Assembly (NCBI GenBank): GCA_963802415.1
Contig: CAWDIH010000001.1
Location: 558,001 to 622,000, forward strand
Reading direction: 5' to 3'
Length of the DNA: 64,000 nucleotides
DNA from: DATAES01 sp963802415
GTDB lineage: Bacteria; Actinomycetota; Acidimicrobiia; Acidimicrobiales; JACDCH01
Shown here: one piece after another, positions 45,639 to 55,689 of the stretch
How the letters are laid out: every line of letters starts with the position of its first letter
Numbering within the stretch: the stretch's first letter is position 1
Program-made: the position numbers and the translations under genes
The notes under the pieces: generated by a model
The model's database searches: none
What the model was told of the DNA's origin: nothing
The model's input: only the letters and a program-made list of their open reading frames with translations

Positions 45639-48600
45639 CTAAGAAAGAAGTCGCGCGACCGCTTGCGTTGCATCGTCCTGAACGAGACCAACGCGCTCGG
45701 CGGGCGTCAAGATCCGGAAGCTGCTGCCGGCAGAGGGACTGTAAGTCACGGCGAGGACGTCTTCAATGCGCTCGGCCACCGTCTTGACGTGACTGATGAC
45801 GGCGACGAGCCGTCCGGCCTTGGCTCGCCCTTCGAGCGTGTCGATGGCGATGTCAAGGGTCTTGGCATCAAGCGAGCCGAACCCCTCATCCAGGAAGAGA
45901 GAGTCGAGTCGGCCGCCGGCGCGACCGGCGAGTTCGACCATCGCGAGAGCGAGGGCCATGCTGGCGAGGAAGCTTTCGCCTCCCGACAGAGTGCTCGTCG
46001 AGCGGGGCTGTCCGGAATAGCAGTCGACTACCTGGAAGTCCTGAGAAAAGCCGAAGCGTCCGCCACTCATGTCGCCAAGTAGCGCAGTGGCTACGCCGAG
46101 GAGCGCTTGTTGGCGGCGATGCATGAGGAAGCCGATGAACTTGGAGTTCGCAAGGAGATCGCGGACGGCTTGGAGGTCTTCGAGGAACGGGCGCGAGCGT
46201 TTGATGCGGTCGTCGAGGTCGGTCGCACGCGGGATCTGAGCAAGGGCCGTTTCCTCTTCCTTTGCCGCGAGCTGCGTGATGGTGGCCGCGGCCACGATCT
46301 CGTTCTCCAGTTCGTCCATCCCGGTGACGCCGGCCTTCGCTAGCCGGTCGTGTGTGTCCCTGCGCACATTCGCCGCTTTGGTTCGCGCCGCAAGGGCTCG
46401 TTGGGAGAGCTTTTTGGCGGCGCTCGTCGCCGCCTTCTCGATAAGGGCTGCCCACTGTGAGAGGTCCGTGGGATCGTCGCTGTCGGGACGCTCGGGCGGC
46501 GCCGCCTGGTCAAGCCGGACTACGGCGTCGGCCACGCGGTGGCCAGCTTCTCGGCACGCCGCGCCGCGTTGGCAGTCGGGCCCGCGACATCAGTATTTCC
46601 AGCGTGCACGTAGATCCTGCAGTTGCTCATCGAGAACCTCGCGTTCTTCGCGGGCCGTGGCGCCGTTCGCCTCGATACCGCGAAGCTCAACGAGAGCGAC
46701 GCGGACCTTCGCAACGCCTTCGTTGACTCGCGCCGCACCCAACCCGACGCGGCGTTCTTCGGGCGTTGCGCTCAGGTCGAGCGCTGCTTCGTCCGCGACA
46801 ACGGGACGTACGAGCTCCGGAAGCTTTGCTGCTCGGGCCCGCATCCCGGCGCAGGTCTTGGCGAGCCTGTGCATCGATGAGCGGATCCCTCGCTCGCGCT
46901 CGGCGGCCTGCTTGGTGGCAGCCTTGGCGTTGGACCGAGTCTCGGTGGCGTTGTCTCGAAGATCCGCCGCACGCGAAACGGCTTCGTCGCGTTGGGCCTC
47001 GGCCTTTACGGCGTCCAGTTCGACACGCTCCAGGACGGTCGTCTCGTCCTCGAGCCTTGCCGTCAGCTGCTTTGGAGTCAGCTTGGTTGCTTCGGCAAGG
47101 CGCGTGAATGCCTGCTCAGCAGCGCGCTGAGCGCGGCTCACAGCCGTGCGAGCCTCCTTCTCGCGTTCAGCGGCAGCGGTGCGGCGGCCAGCTGCCTTGT
47201 CGGCGTTCGTCCTCGCCGTGTCTCGTGCTTGCGTGGCCTGGTCGCGTTGCCGCCGCGCTGTTTCGGTCTTGGGTTCGACGGGCGCCCGCCAGGAGTTCGG
47301 CAGCTCCCGGGCACATACGGGGCATGGATCGCCGGGCCGGCAGTCGTGGCTGGCCGTTGCGGCTGCTGCCGTCTTCTCGAGTTCTTGCAGCCGGCGCTCG
47401 GAGTACTCGGCTTTGGCCGATGCTTCGCCGCGCCTTCGCGGCAAGGTTCTCTAACTCGGACTGGCGAGTTTCCAGATCCTCTTGGCACCCCCGAAGTTCC
47501 TCGACCCGGGTCGCATGGTCGTCGGCTTTGGCGCGGTGGACAGCCAACGCGTCGCGGGCGGTATCTCGTACCTCGGTCGCTTGTCTTGCCGATTCGGTGG
47601 TTGCCGTCGCCTTCGCTCAGCGCGTCGTTCGCCTTCTTCTCTGCTGCGTCAGCGGCCTTCTGCTGTTGCTCGGCTTCTCGCTGAGCTTGCTCGAGCTCGG
47701 CCGTATCGCTGACTGCTTGGTTGATCCCCTCGGTGACCGCCTCGATTTCGTGGGCGAGTGTCTCCAGCTCTGCCTCGGCTCTCGTCAGTCCCTGAAGTCC
47801 GACGCCGTCACGTGCGGCACCGTCGAGATGTTCTGCGGCTTCCTTCTCGCGTTGACGAGCGGCCTTCCGGGCTTTGTCGAGTGCGGTGCGTGAGGTCGTC
47901 AGCTCGCCTGCGGCAGTCGCCAACCGGCCGAGTTCCCCGGCTGAGCCGGTGAGGTCGTCCTGATGAAGGTTCGTCGCGAGCACGTCGAGCTCGCGTGCTT
48001 CGTTTTCACCGGTCTGCACAGTGTCGTTGAGTTGGCGAACGAGCCTCCGTAGGTCGTCGAGCCGCTCTTGCCGGACGCCAGCCTTCGCGCGTCGCTCACC
48101 GGCCTCGACGGCTGCGGCTTTGGGATCCTCTAGATACAGGGATCGCTCCGTGCGAAAGCCCTCGTATCGAGGTTCCCACCGCGTGAGCAACCTGTCGCTG
48201 GTGTCGCGCGCCGCGACTAGTTCGTCGACGCGGAAGATGTTCTGGAGGATCTTCCCTCGCTCCGTCGGGGTCGCCTTCAACAACTCCGCGAATCGTCCTT
48301 GCGGGAGGATCACAGATTGAAGGAAGGCCTTGCAATCCAAGCCGACCAGTCGTTCGATGTGTGCGTTGACTTCGTTGCGGCCGTTCACGACCAGCCCATC
48401 GTCTTCGCAGATGAGGTGGTGGACAGGCGCGGGGTAGCCGTCGCGCGACATCGACCGCGTGACCTGCCATCGCTTGCCATCAGCCTCGAAGCGGAGTGCG
48501 ACCTTCATTGTGCGGACACCGTCAGCGATCAGCTCTCCGGGTTGGCCCGTCCACGTGGCCGACGAATAGAGGGCGTAGGTGATGGCCTCGAGGATCGACG

Positions 48601-48715
48601 ATTTGCCAGCTCCGGTGTCACCGACGATCGCGAGAAGGCTGACGTCGGAGAAATCGAGCGTGACCGGACGGCGGTAGCTGCGTAGCCCGTCGATCGTGAG
48701 CGTGAGGGGTCTCAT
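45639..48715 (-). CDS. sbcC: SbcC/Rad50-like ATPase, with four frame changes
   Basis: Rad50-type ATPases dimerise and control the Mre11/SbcD nuclease at DNA ends. The N-terminus has the P-loop GDTGAGKSS (residues 32-40) and the Q-loop region (ILPQGRFAELL). A long coiled coil surrounds the zinc-hook motif CPVC (near 47325). The C-terminus has LSGGESFLASMALALAM (signature) and LFLDEGFGSLDA (Walker B). The frame changes near 47613, 47440, 46597 and 46537, each by one base. The full span fits 1025 codons plus two bases. Either sequencing error or a decayed gene. ATG 48715 overlaps the sbcD stop. Confidence 0.88.
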
Positions 48716-49995
48716 CCTTCGCTCGCCGGGGTCGCGAATGCAGTCTCGTCGTCGAACAGGCTGGCTTCGGCGAACTCGTCGCCCGCTTCGTCATCCGTTG
48801 AGCTCACAAGCTTGGTAAAGATTTCGCGGACCCGGGCGGCGCGAGCGCCCTTGAGATTGGGCTGGACCGTGGCGAGGTAATTGGCGAACAGCTCGTCGAC
48901 GCTGGGCTCGACTTGGATGTCACCGTCTTGCGCGGCAACCACGGAGATGCGTCCCGAGGCGTACGGGTTGTAGGCCTCGAGGAGTGTCGCCTTCGGGTAC
49001 ATCGCTCGGAGCACATCCGTGAGGTTCGGAATGGCGTCCTCGCTGTGGACGATCGCTGTGAATATCGACCGACCGACCTCGTCTCGTCTTGCCTCGAGCT
49101 CTCCCAGTGTCCCCTCGATGCGCAGTAGTGGGCGGCCACCGGACAGCGGTATTACCTCGACTTTCGCAGTGCGCCCTGGTTCGGCCTCCACGGTGACGAC
49201 AGACTTGGTCTCACCCTCCTCGCCGTAGTCGATCTGAATTGGCGAACCTGCGTAACGGGCTCGCTCCAGGCCCCGGATTCGCTGGGGCCGATGGATATGG
49301 CCGAACGCGCCGTACGAGACCCGAGGGAGCTGCTCGGGTCGGGTGGCATAGCTGTCGCTGACGTGCAGCACCCGCTCCGACCTGCACAGCTCGGCTCCGG
49401 CGACGAATAGGTGGGCGGCGAAGACGTTGATGTGTCGCGCTGGGTCGTAGTCGGCGCCCAACCCGGCGGCGAGGTTCTCCTCGAGCAAGGCGATCTGGTC
49501 GGCGTACGACGCAGTCCATTGCTCGGGTCGTGTACCGAAGACGTCGAGCAGCGCGTTCTGCGGCACGAACGGGACGGGTGCCAGCCGAATCTCCTCCCTA
49601 ATCCCGGCGCGCTCGTCGCCGGGAAAGCGCAAGATGCCGCCTGCGTCGGCCATCCGAGCGCGTGGGATGAAACGGAGCCGGTCGCCGACAGCCAGACCGC
49701 CGAAGCTCAGGAGGAGGTTGAAAATCTCGAACAGCGGGGGTGAATCGTGGTTCCCGGCGAGCACCACGATCGGCGCGATGCCCGCGAGCTCCTGGAGGTA
49801 GGCGAATCCCCTGCGAAGGTCCTCGACCGCGGGACGGGATTGGTCGAAGAGATCGCCGGTGTGCACGATCAGATGTGGCTTGAGGTCGCGTGCGATCGCC
49901 ATCTGTTCATCGAGGACCTCTTCGTGATCGGGTGCTCGTGAGAGCCGACCGTGGGTGACGCCGAGGTGCCAGTCGGAGATGTGTAGCAGCCGCAT
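48712..49995 (-). CDS. sbcD: SbcD/Mre11-like nuclease
   Basis: This is the metallophosphoesterase nuclease partner of SbcC. The 427-residue product has all phosphodiesterase motifs: SDWHLG (7-12), GDLFD (47-51), GNHDSPP (81-87), AHLFV and GHIHRPQ (about 233-239). The long C-terminal part ends acidic and probably binds SbcC. The family acts on DNA ends and hairpins. It is the third gene of the nurA-herA-sbcD-sbcC run and lies 17 bases downstream of herA. Confidence 0.93.
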   Translation of the reverse strand: MRLLHISDWHLGVTHGRLSRAPDHEEVLDEQMAIARDLKPHLIVHTGDLFDQSRPAVEDLRRGFAYLQELAGIAPIVVLAGNHDSPPLFEIFNLLLSFGGLAVGDRLRFIPRARMADAGGILRFPGDERAGIREEIRLAPVPFVPQNALLDVFGTRPEQWTASYADQIALLEENLAAGLGADYDPARHINVFAAHLFVAGAELCRSERVLHVSDSYATRPEQLPRVSYGAFGHIHRPQRIRGLERARYAGSPIQIDYGEEGETKSVVTVEAEPGRTAKVEVIPLSGGRPLLRIEGTLGELEARRDEVGRSIFTAIVHSEDAIPNLTDVLRAMYPKATLLEAYNPYASGRISVVAAQDGDIQVEPSVDELFANYLATVQPNLKGARAARVREIFTKLVSSTDDEAGDEFAEASLFDDETAFATPASEG

Positions 49996-50012
49996 GTGCG
50001 TGGTTCCTTGAG

Positions 50013-51836
50013 TCAGAGCTTGGCGAACACGACAGCCTGCTCGTCCTTGCGAGCTTCGTCGGTGCGGTGCCCTTCCTCGACTGCGGTGGCAAAGGCGGGG
50101 AAGGGGAAGCGCAGCGGGATCGGTGCCGGGATCAAGGGCTGGTCCATCACCATCGTTCCCGGAAGGAAGCGACTCGCCCGCTCACGCAGTTCGGGCGACA
50201 GAAACCGGTACTCACCGGACTCGCCTGCGTCGAGACGCCCAACGACCTTCACTGCGGCGTTGCGGATGATGGCCGGTGCGACGGCGCTCGCCGCCTGTTG
50301 AGCTCCGATGAGTAAAACGCCGAGGGCTCGACCCCGCTCAGCGATGTCGACCAGGAGATCCTTGAGCGGGCTCTGCCCTTCGCGAGGCGCGTACTTATTG
50401 AGTTCGTCGAGAAGAACGAAGCGCAACGGCTCCCGGCCGAGTCCCATCTTGGCGTCGAACACTTGACTGAGTAGCGAGCCCACTACGAACCGCTGAGCCG
50501 AGTCATGGAGTGAGTGGATGTCCACGACGGTGAGCGCCGCGTCACCCTCGAGATCGACCGGTGTCACGCCCGGCACGATCAGATGACCGAGCCGGGGAAC
50601 GAGCGCGTAGAGCCGCCGGATGAATGCCATCGCGGTATTCGGTTGCACATTGCCGGTCCATGCAGGGTCGGCCGCGTCGATCAGGCGCACGGCTAGGAAC
50701 TCGACGAGATCGGCAAAGCTTCGTATGGCGTCGCCCTCGCCGGGGCCCTTCGCTTGCCGTCGGTGTGGGGTGAGGCGAGCGAAATCGTTGGGCGTGTGCG
50801 GTTCGGGATCGGCCAGTACGACCGCGCCTGGCTCGCCGTCGAGGGGGTACGCGTGGCGCGCCAGTTGGAGGCGCACACGCTGCTCGATGAATGACAGTTG
50901 ATTCCTCGCGTCATCGGCGTCGGCGAAGCAGAAGGTCAACAACCCCCGCCGGATGAACTCCATCGGGCTCCAGCCGTAGACGCGGACCTCGTCGACGGAG
51001 CGGCTCGTGACGTCGGGCGTGAGCGAGCCGTCAACGCCGGCGGCTCGGGGGACGTACAGCTCGACCGATGCGAACGCGCCGGGCGCGGTCACGCCGAGTG
51101 ATGCCCAGCCTTCGCGGGCTTCAGGGTGATCGCCAAACCGATTGTTGAGCCGGTCAAGCTGGAGCAGGTCCTCGCCCTTGACGCAGAAGACGAGAGCTCG
51201 CGTGCTGGGTGCGGCCGTCCCCAGCATCTGCCTTCCTTCAGCCGTCTCAAGCAACATGTACAGCAAGAACAAGGCATAGGAGGTCTTGGTCGCCACGCCC
51301 GAGATCCCCGAGATGTTGACGTGTCCCCCCTTCTTGCCGTTCAAGAAGGAGAAGTCCACATACATCGGCGCACCAGACTGGTCGAAGCCGGCCGGAAGCG
51401 GTTGATCCATCTGATCAAGAAACAGCGCCTCGCGCCGCGTGTCACCGGTAGCTCGAACGACTACCGAACCCGGTTCGGGAGCAAGCCACAGCTCGGGAAG
51501 GGTGCGCAGGACTTGTACCTCGACGCGGCGTGATGTCTCTCCTGGCATTGTCTTGGCCCTGGCAATGCGATCAGTGTCAGATGCGTAGGACGCACCTTCG
51601 ATCTCTCGTACTGCCTCGACCACGATCCCGTAGTGCGTGACGGAGCGGCCATCGGGGAGCTCGTGCTCGCACGCGACGAGATCGTCGAGTTGTACAACTG
51701 CTTGCTCGGCGAGAACAACGGTGAAGCGTCGGGTGGAGGCCGGCACAGCGCCGTCGACCAGACCGATCACCTCCTCGGCATCACCCTTGCCCTCACTGAT
51801 CGTCTGTCCGTCGAGCGGCATCGTCTCATCGCTCAT
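50013..51836 (-). CDS. herA: HerA-like hexameric ATPase/translocase
   Basis: The 607-residue protein has an N-terminal beta-barrel-like region (HAS type), then an unusual nucleotide loop SGISGVATKTSYAL (Lys184; no Gly before the Lys), then Walker B FVLLDELNKYAPR (Asp477, Glu478) and a sensor-like LLIGAQQAASAV. HerA pumps DNA and works with the NurA nuclease. ATG 51836 has an AAGGAG ribosome-binding site; the open frame to 52109 is inside nurA. It follows nurA by 16 bases. Confidence 0.9.
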   Translation of the reverse strand: MSDETMPLDGQTISEGKGDAEEVIGLVDGAVPASTRRFTVVLAEQAVVQLDDLVACEHELPDGRSVTHYGIVVEAVREIEGASYASDTDRIARAKTMPGETSRRVEVQVLRTLPELWLAPEPGSVVVRATGDTRREALFLDQMDQPLPAGFDQSGAPMYVDFSFLNGKKGGHVNISGISGVATKTSYALFLLYMLLETAEGRQMLGTAAPSTRALVFCVKGEDLLQLDRLNNRFGDHPEAREGWASLGVTAPGAFASVELYVPRAAGVDGSLTPDVTSRSVDEVRVYGWSPMEFIRRGLLTFCFADADDARNQLSFIEQRVRLQLARHAYPLDGEPGAVVLADPEPHTPNDFARLTPHRRQAKGPGEGDAIRSFADLVEFLAVRLIDAADPAWTGNVQPNTAMAFIRRLYALVPRLGHLIVPGVTPVDLEGDAALTVVDIHSLHDSAQRFVVGSLLSQVFDAKMGLGREPLRFVLLDELNKYAPREGQSPLKDLLVDIAERGRALGVLLIGAQQAASAVAPAIIRNAAVKVVGRLDAGESGEYRFLSPELRERASRFLPGTMVMDQPLIPAPIPLRFPFPAFATAVEEGHRTDEARKDEQAVVFAKL

Positions 51837-51852
51837 TCGCTTCGTCTCCTTC

Positions 51853-52821
51853 TCAAGCCACCGGCACTGCCGGTGTGCCGGCTTGGTCCAGCAACGCCAC
51901 GGCCTCGCGCACTGCTCGCATTGCAAGCCCGTGATCGCCGAGCAGGTGCCGCAAATGTCGCTCCAATGAGCCCACCGGTTGCAGGTTCTGTGGCGCGCGC
52001 GGGTCGACGTGGGCGATACCCGCGTACCGCGGCAGGGTTGCAGCGGCGCGCTTCGCCGCTTCGCACGCCGCCCGCAGTCCCGTAGACGCTGGTACTTCCA
52101 GCCGGACAATTCCTGCCCACGGGCTGGCGTACTGGCCGCGGTCGGTAAGCCGGAGATAGCACGAGTACACGTCAGGTCGCTTGGTGAAGAGCGACGTGCG
52201 TTGCCCGGCGCCGAGCTCAGAAACGCGCCGATGGTGGTCTCGTGGAAGCTGGGGTTCGTGTTGTGTCTTCACGAACCCCACGACAGGAACGTCTCTGCTC
52301 CTAACGAAGTTGAGCGGACCGTCGACTACCGCGATGTAGCCCTCGACGCAGAGCTCCTCCGCCAACCGCCCCTCGGTCTCTCGCATGCGGTATTGCAATT
52401 CCTGGAGGGGCGCATCGGGGTGGTCGCGCGGGGTTGACACCGCATGCCACGACCAGCCGCCGGCGACCGGCGGGATGCTTGCGATAAGGCCGGAGCCCCA
52501 TACGACCAGGCGTTGAATGCTGCAGTGCTCGAAGCGGGGACGTTCTCCGGGCTCACAGAGCACGGCTCCGATGCCGTGGGATCCGGTGATGCCGCGAGCC
52601 ATCGCCCCTGCGTCATCGGTCAGGTACAGCGTCGCCTCCGCTCGGCGGACGCCATCGACGAACGCCACGGGAACGTCCAGCGTCTGTTCGCTGCCGCCCC
52701 CGTGAAACAGGAGCTCGTCGCCGTCCTCGACGAGACTCGCTACCCGACCGTCCTCTGGCTCTTCCACAACGAGATACGGCGACCCGTATCGCGCAGACCA
52801 GTCCTCGAGGAAGATGGGCAC
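51853..52821 (-). CDS. nurA: NurA domain nuclease
   Basis: NurA is a dimeric 5'-3' exonuclease/ssDNA endonuclease with an RNase H-like fold. The 322-residue protein has FVDGVRR (Asp56), AVVDGPL (Asp167), VVGFVKTQH (Lys185) and HVDPRAPQNLQPVGS (Asp273), in the order and spacing of the NurA active site. GTG 52821 is preceded by a perfect AGGAGGT ribosome-binding site. It is the first gene of the four-gene run, so expression of the module probably starts here. Confidence 0.9.
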   Translation of the reverse strand: MPIFLEDWSARYGSPYLVVEEPEDGRVASLVEDGDELLFHGGGSEQTLDVPVAFVDGVRRAEATLYLTDDAGAMARGITGSHGIGAVLCEPGERPRFEHCSIQRLVVWGSGLIASIPPVAGGWSWHAVSTPRDHPDAPLQELQYRMRETEGRLAEELCVEGYIAVVDGPLNFVRSRDVPVVGFVKTQHEPQLPRDHHRRVSELGAGQRTSLFTKRPDVYSCYLRLTDRGQYASPWAGIVRLEVPASTGLRAACEAAKRAAATLPRYAGIAHVDPRAPQNLQPVGSLERHLRHLLGDHGLAMRAVREAVALLDQAGTPAVPVA

Positions 52822-53340
52822 GACTCGGCTACCTCCTCTCGCCGGCGGTGGCGGCGCCGGTGCAGCGTAGGCACATGCCCTCCCGCGATTCTGACGGCGG
52901 CAAACTCAGTTCTGCTTGCCGTGGGCAATCAACCGGATCCGTGAAAGCTCCCCCACCCCAAAGGGCGCTCTTGTTCGTCTGTTCGCGTGTTACCGGACAG
53001 CAGACCACTCGCTGTCGGCGCTCGTCGAGCGCGTGGGCGGCAGGGATCACTGTGACCGCTATGACATTCTGCCCCGGACTCTCGAACGCGCGGCCCGCGC
53101 CGCGCGCTGTGGATGTGGCCGGTGCATTCCGACTGTGAGTACGACTTGGTCGAGTGAAGCGACCATTCCGCCTTGCAGCAGATCCCCCGTCGCGTCGTGC
53201 TTTGAAGACGGCGAGAAAGACATGGCGGCGCTGGAACAGCTAGCGGTGGAGCGACCTGATCGAAACTGTCTCCACCGATGGGCTCATGCGCTGTCCCAGA
53301 TCGCGGTCGGCGACGCAGCCGTCGGGAGGCTGCTGCGGCT
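52822..53340. other. Gene-free region between nurA and the HIRAN gene
   Basis: This 519-base stretch separates the HIRAN gene stop (53341) from the nurA start. It should hold the promoter of the nurA operon. Several short frames occur but none has a plausible start, ribosome-binding site or composition. I see no RNA gene. Confidence 0.5.
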
Positions 53341-54516
53341 CTACTCAAGAGCTCTGCATGCTTCGCACAGCCTCGGCTTCCGGCCCCGGGTTCGAGGTCG
53401 TTGCCACTGCACGCCACATCGGTTGCACGTGAGCGTCTCCACCTCGGTCGCCGTCATCGTCCTCGTGGTCGCCTTCGGTTGCCGAGGCAACGGAGGGGCC
53501 AGCTTGGCGATGAAGGACGCCTCGCGCTTACGGAGGTCGTCGACCCAATCCTGGCTCGACGCATCCTCGCCGTACACCTCGAGCCCTCGGCGGGCCCAAC
53601 GACGGCCCTCCGCCCAGTTCTTCGCCTTCTGTTGGCGGATGGCCTGCTGCTTGTAGGTCTCGAGCAATGGCATCTTGCCGAACTTTCCGCACAGCGCAGG
53701 ACGGATGGTGACCATCTCGGCATCGTGTGCCTGACAGATGCGGTCATAGTCGCTGAGCGCGTCGGGTTCGACGTCGCGGAGTCGGTAGAGGCGGGCTTCG
53801 AGCTCGGAGAACATGAAATGGCGGTCGATCGGATCCGGATCGTGGTCGAGGAGTTCTTGGAGTTTCGAGGCGGCACGTCTTGTGTCGTCTGGTAGTGCCT
53901 GAAACCAGCTCAGGTCGTAGGAGTCGTCCGCGAGGTCGGTGGCGAAGGCCTCACTCAACCCGGTCCGCAGTTCCCACGCTGGCGGACCGGTGAGCCCGAA
54001 GTCGGTCGGGTCGTGATCGAGGAAGATCCCGAGCAACGGCGGCCCGCCGCGCCCTCCACCCACGATCGTCGCGGCCAGGGCGACGGGTCCGTGCTCGGCC
54101 AGTCTCATTAAGCCAGGGCGATAGTCGGCCGCATCGTCGCGAGACAGGAAGCCGACCTGCAGGCCCTCAACCCAGACCGATATAGCGTTCGCGTCGTAGA
54201 TGTTGTCGGTCTCGGCGATGAGAACCGCATGGCAGGCATGCTGGATCCGGTCGTTGCATGGCTCGCACCCGACAATCCTCCACAGGTTCGCCTGGCGGTA
54301 CGACTCGCCCACCACCTCGAGCATCTCGTGCCCGCCGTACACCGGCGACACGATGCCGATGACCGGCGGCAGAGGAGGTTCCGGTGCGGCGGCGGGAGGC
54401 GAAGATTGTGAAGACGGGGCATCGGCTCGATCGACGCCAGTCGGCTGCGGGGGTGCCCAGGCCGGACCTGGCGAAACGTCGGTATCGCGTCCCAGCAGCT
54501 TCTTGAGGAAGCCCAC
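53341..54516 (-). CDS. HIRAN-domain protein with C-terminal zinc ribbon
   Basis: The 391-residue protein has a Pro/Ala-rich linker, then a HIRAN domain (about 60-165: VVGESYRQANLWRIVG, AETDNIYDANAISVWVEG, VGFLSRDDA). A helical middle follows, and a C-terminal CNRCGVQW ... CEACRALE zinc ribbon. HIRAN domains recognise 3' ends of single-stranded DNA (known for HLTF). It is encoded just upstream of nurA-herA-sbcDC on the same strand, consistent with a DNA-end sensor for the module (inference). Confidence 0.82.
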   Translation of the reverse strand: MGFLKKLLGRDTDVSPGPAWAPPQPTGVDRADAPSSQSSPPAAAPEPPLPPVIGIVSPVYGGHEMLEVVGESYRQANLWRIVGCEPCNDRIQHACHAVLIAETDNIYDANAISVWVEGLQVGFLSRDDAADYRPGLMRLAEHGPVALAATIVGGGRGGPPLLGIFLDHDPTDFGLTGPPAWELRTGLSEAFATDLADDSYDLSWFQALPDDTRRAASKLQELLDHDPDPIDRHFMFSELEARLYRLRDVEPDALSDYDRICQAHDAEMVTIRPALCGKFGKMPLLETYKQQAIRQQKAKNWAEGRRWARRGLEVYGEDASSQDWVDDLRKREASFIAKLAPPLPRQPKATTRTMTATEVETLTCNRCGVQWQRPRTRGRKPRLCEACRALE

Positions 54517-54751
54517 GTCGCCATGATCGCGCCTCGGCCCGAGACCCGCCGCGCCGAGACGACGCCCCTGCGTGCAAAGCGGGATCGAGACGCCGAGCCA
54601 CCTGTGGACACGTCGTAGAAGTGCTGGTCAGCGATCGTTTCGGTTGACGTTCACGACAGCCGACTGACGCCTCTGTCCACGTAGTGGGCACGCGATAGGC
54701 ACGGACGTGCGCTGCCGCGGGCGGGCCCGCGGTGTCCCACCCACGTTGCGC

Positions 54752-55165
54752 TTACTGCGTGCGCCGTCGGAGCGCTGCAAGCAGCACCTCAGCGACCTCA
54801 CTGTCGATGAGGTACACGCGTCGTCCGTAGTTGCGGGCGAGCGGCTGCGGCGCGGCCATGTTGCGCAACGCGAAACCGACTGATGCCATGACGCCACCGG
54901 TTGCGACACCGTCCATCCCGAGAGCGTCGAGGACGCTGTCGAAGGGGATCTCGGGCGCGTTCTCACAGATGACCGTGAGCGCGTGTCGAGCGTTGTCCGT
55001 GATCTGACCAACGAGTTGGTCGGCTCGTTCCGGAGTCCACCAACCCTCGTCATCCGGTGAAGGCTCCGTGACTACCTCCTGCGGCAACACCGCAGCGATC
55101 GAGGCGAGGACTCCGCCGACCTGGTCGGCCTCGCCAACCAACTCGAGGGTTGCTCGAGCCTGCAT
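54752..55165 (-). CDS. Island protein of unknown function, possible winged-helix type
   Basis: The 137-residue product has a strong GAAGGAGGTG ribosome-binding site before ATG 55165, better than the upstream frame start at 55195. The central part (WWTPERADQLVGQITDNARH; then IPFDSVLDALGMDGVATGG) looks like the DUF6416-type helix-rich/winged module seen in small actinobacterial regulators. No function is assigned. Confidence 0.65.
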   Translation of the reverse strand: MQARATLELVGEADQVGGVLASIAAVLPQEVVTEPSPDDEGWWTPERADQLVGQITDNARHALTVICENAPEIPFDSVLDALGMDGVATGGVMASVGFALRNMAAPQPLARNYGRRVYLIDSEVAEVLLAALRRRTQ

Positions 55166-55338
55166 GTGAATCACCTCCTTCCAGGGTAGAGACATAGAGA
55201 CTACCTAGTATTTTGTAGGAGTCAACGGAACAATCAGGGGTCAGCGAAGACTGTTCGTGGTTGAAGCAGTTGCTGAAGCAGTATGTGCTGACTTACTGAC
55301 CACGAGCAGTCGAACCCATGGTCGGGTACTACAGGGCC

Positions 55339-55689
55339 ATGCCTCGACCGTCGCCGGAGGACGCAGAAGCGATTCTCGTGCGCGAACTGGCCGAGATCGG
55401 TGCTCAGGGTCCAGGCGTCGAGCTGCCCGAGGTCCAGAAGGCGATGGGACTCGTCATCGCAGTGTTCCGCTCAACGCTCAGGCGAGCGAACTACCCGCCC
55501 CGCGGCATCACCGCCATCGTCACAAAGTTTCGAGACGCAGGTCGAAGATCCGCTCCATGGCGACCGACGTCCTCCGCGTGCCAGGCCTGCCGCAGGATGG
55601 CGCCGATGGCAACCGGCAGACCCGGTGGCTACTGCCCGAGGATCACAAGTTCTATGCCGACGAGCGAGACGCCACGCTCGTGGAGCTGA
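55339..55689 (+). other. Possible 5' part of the HNH-like gene in another frame
   Basis: From ATG 55339 a frame reads MPRPSPEDAEAILVRELAEI through ITAIVTKFRDAG with good coding character up to about 55540, then becomes shadow-like. The next frame (55557 on) continues as the HNH-like protein. A one-base deletion near 55540 could have split one gene, or these are two overlapping genes. Confidence 0.45.
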
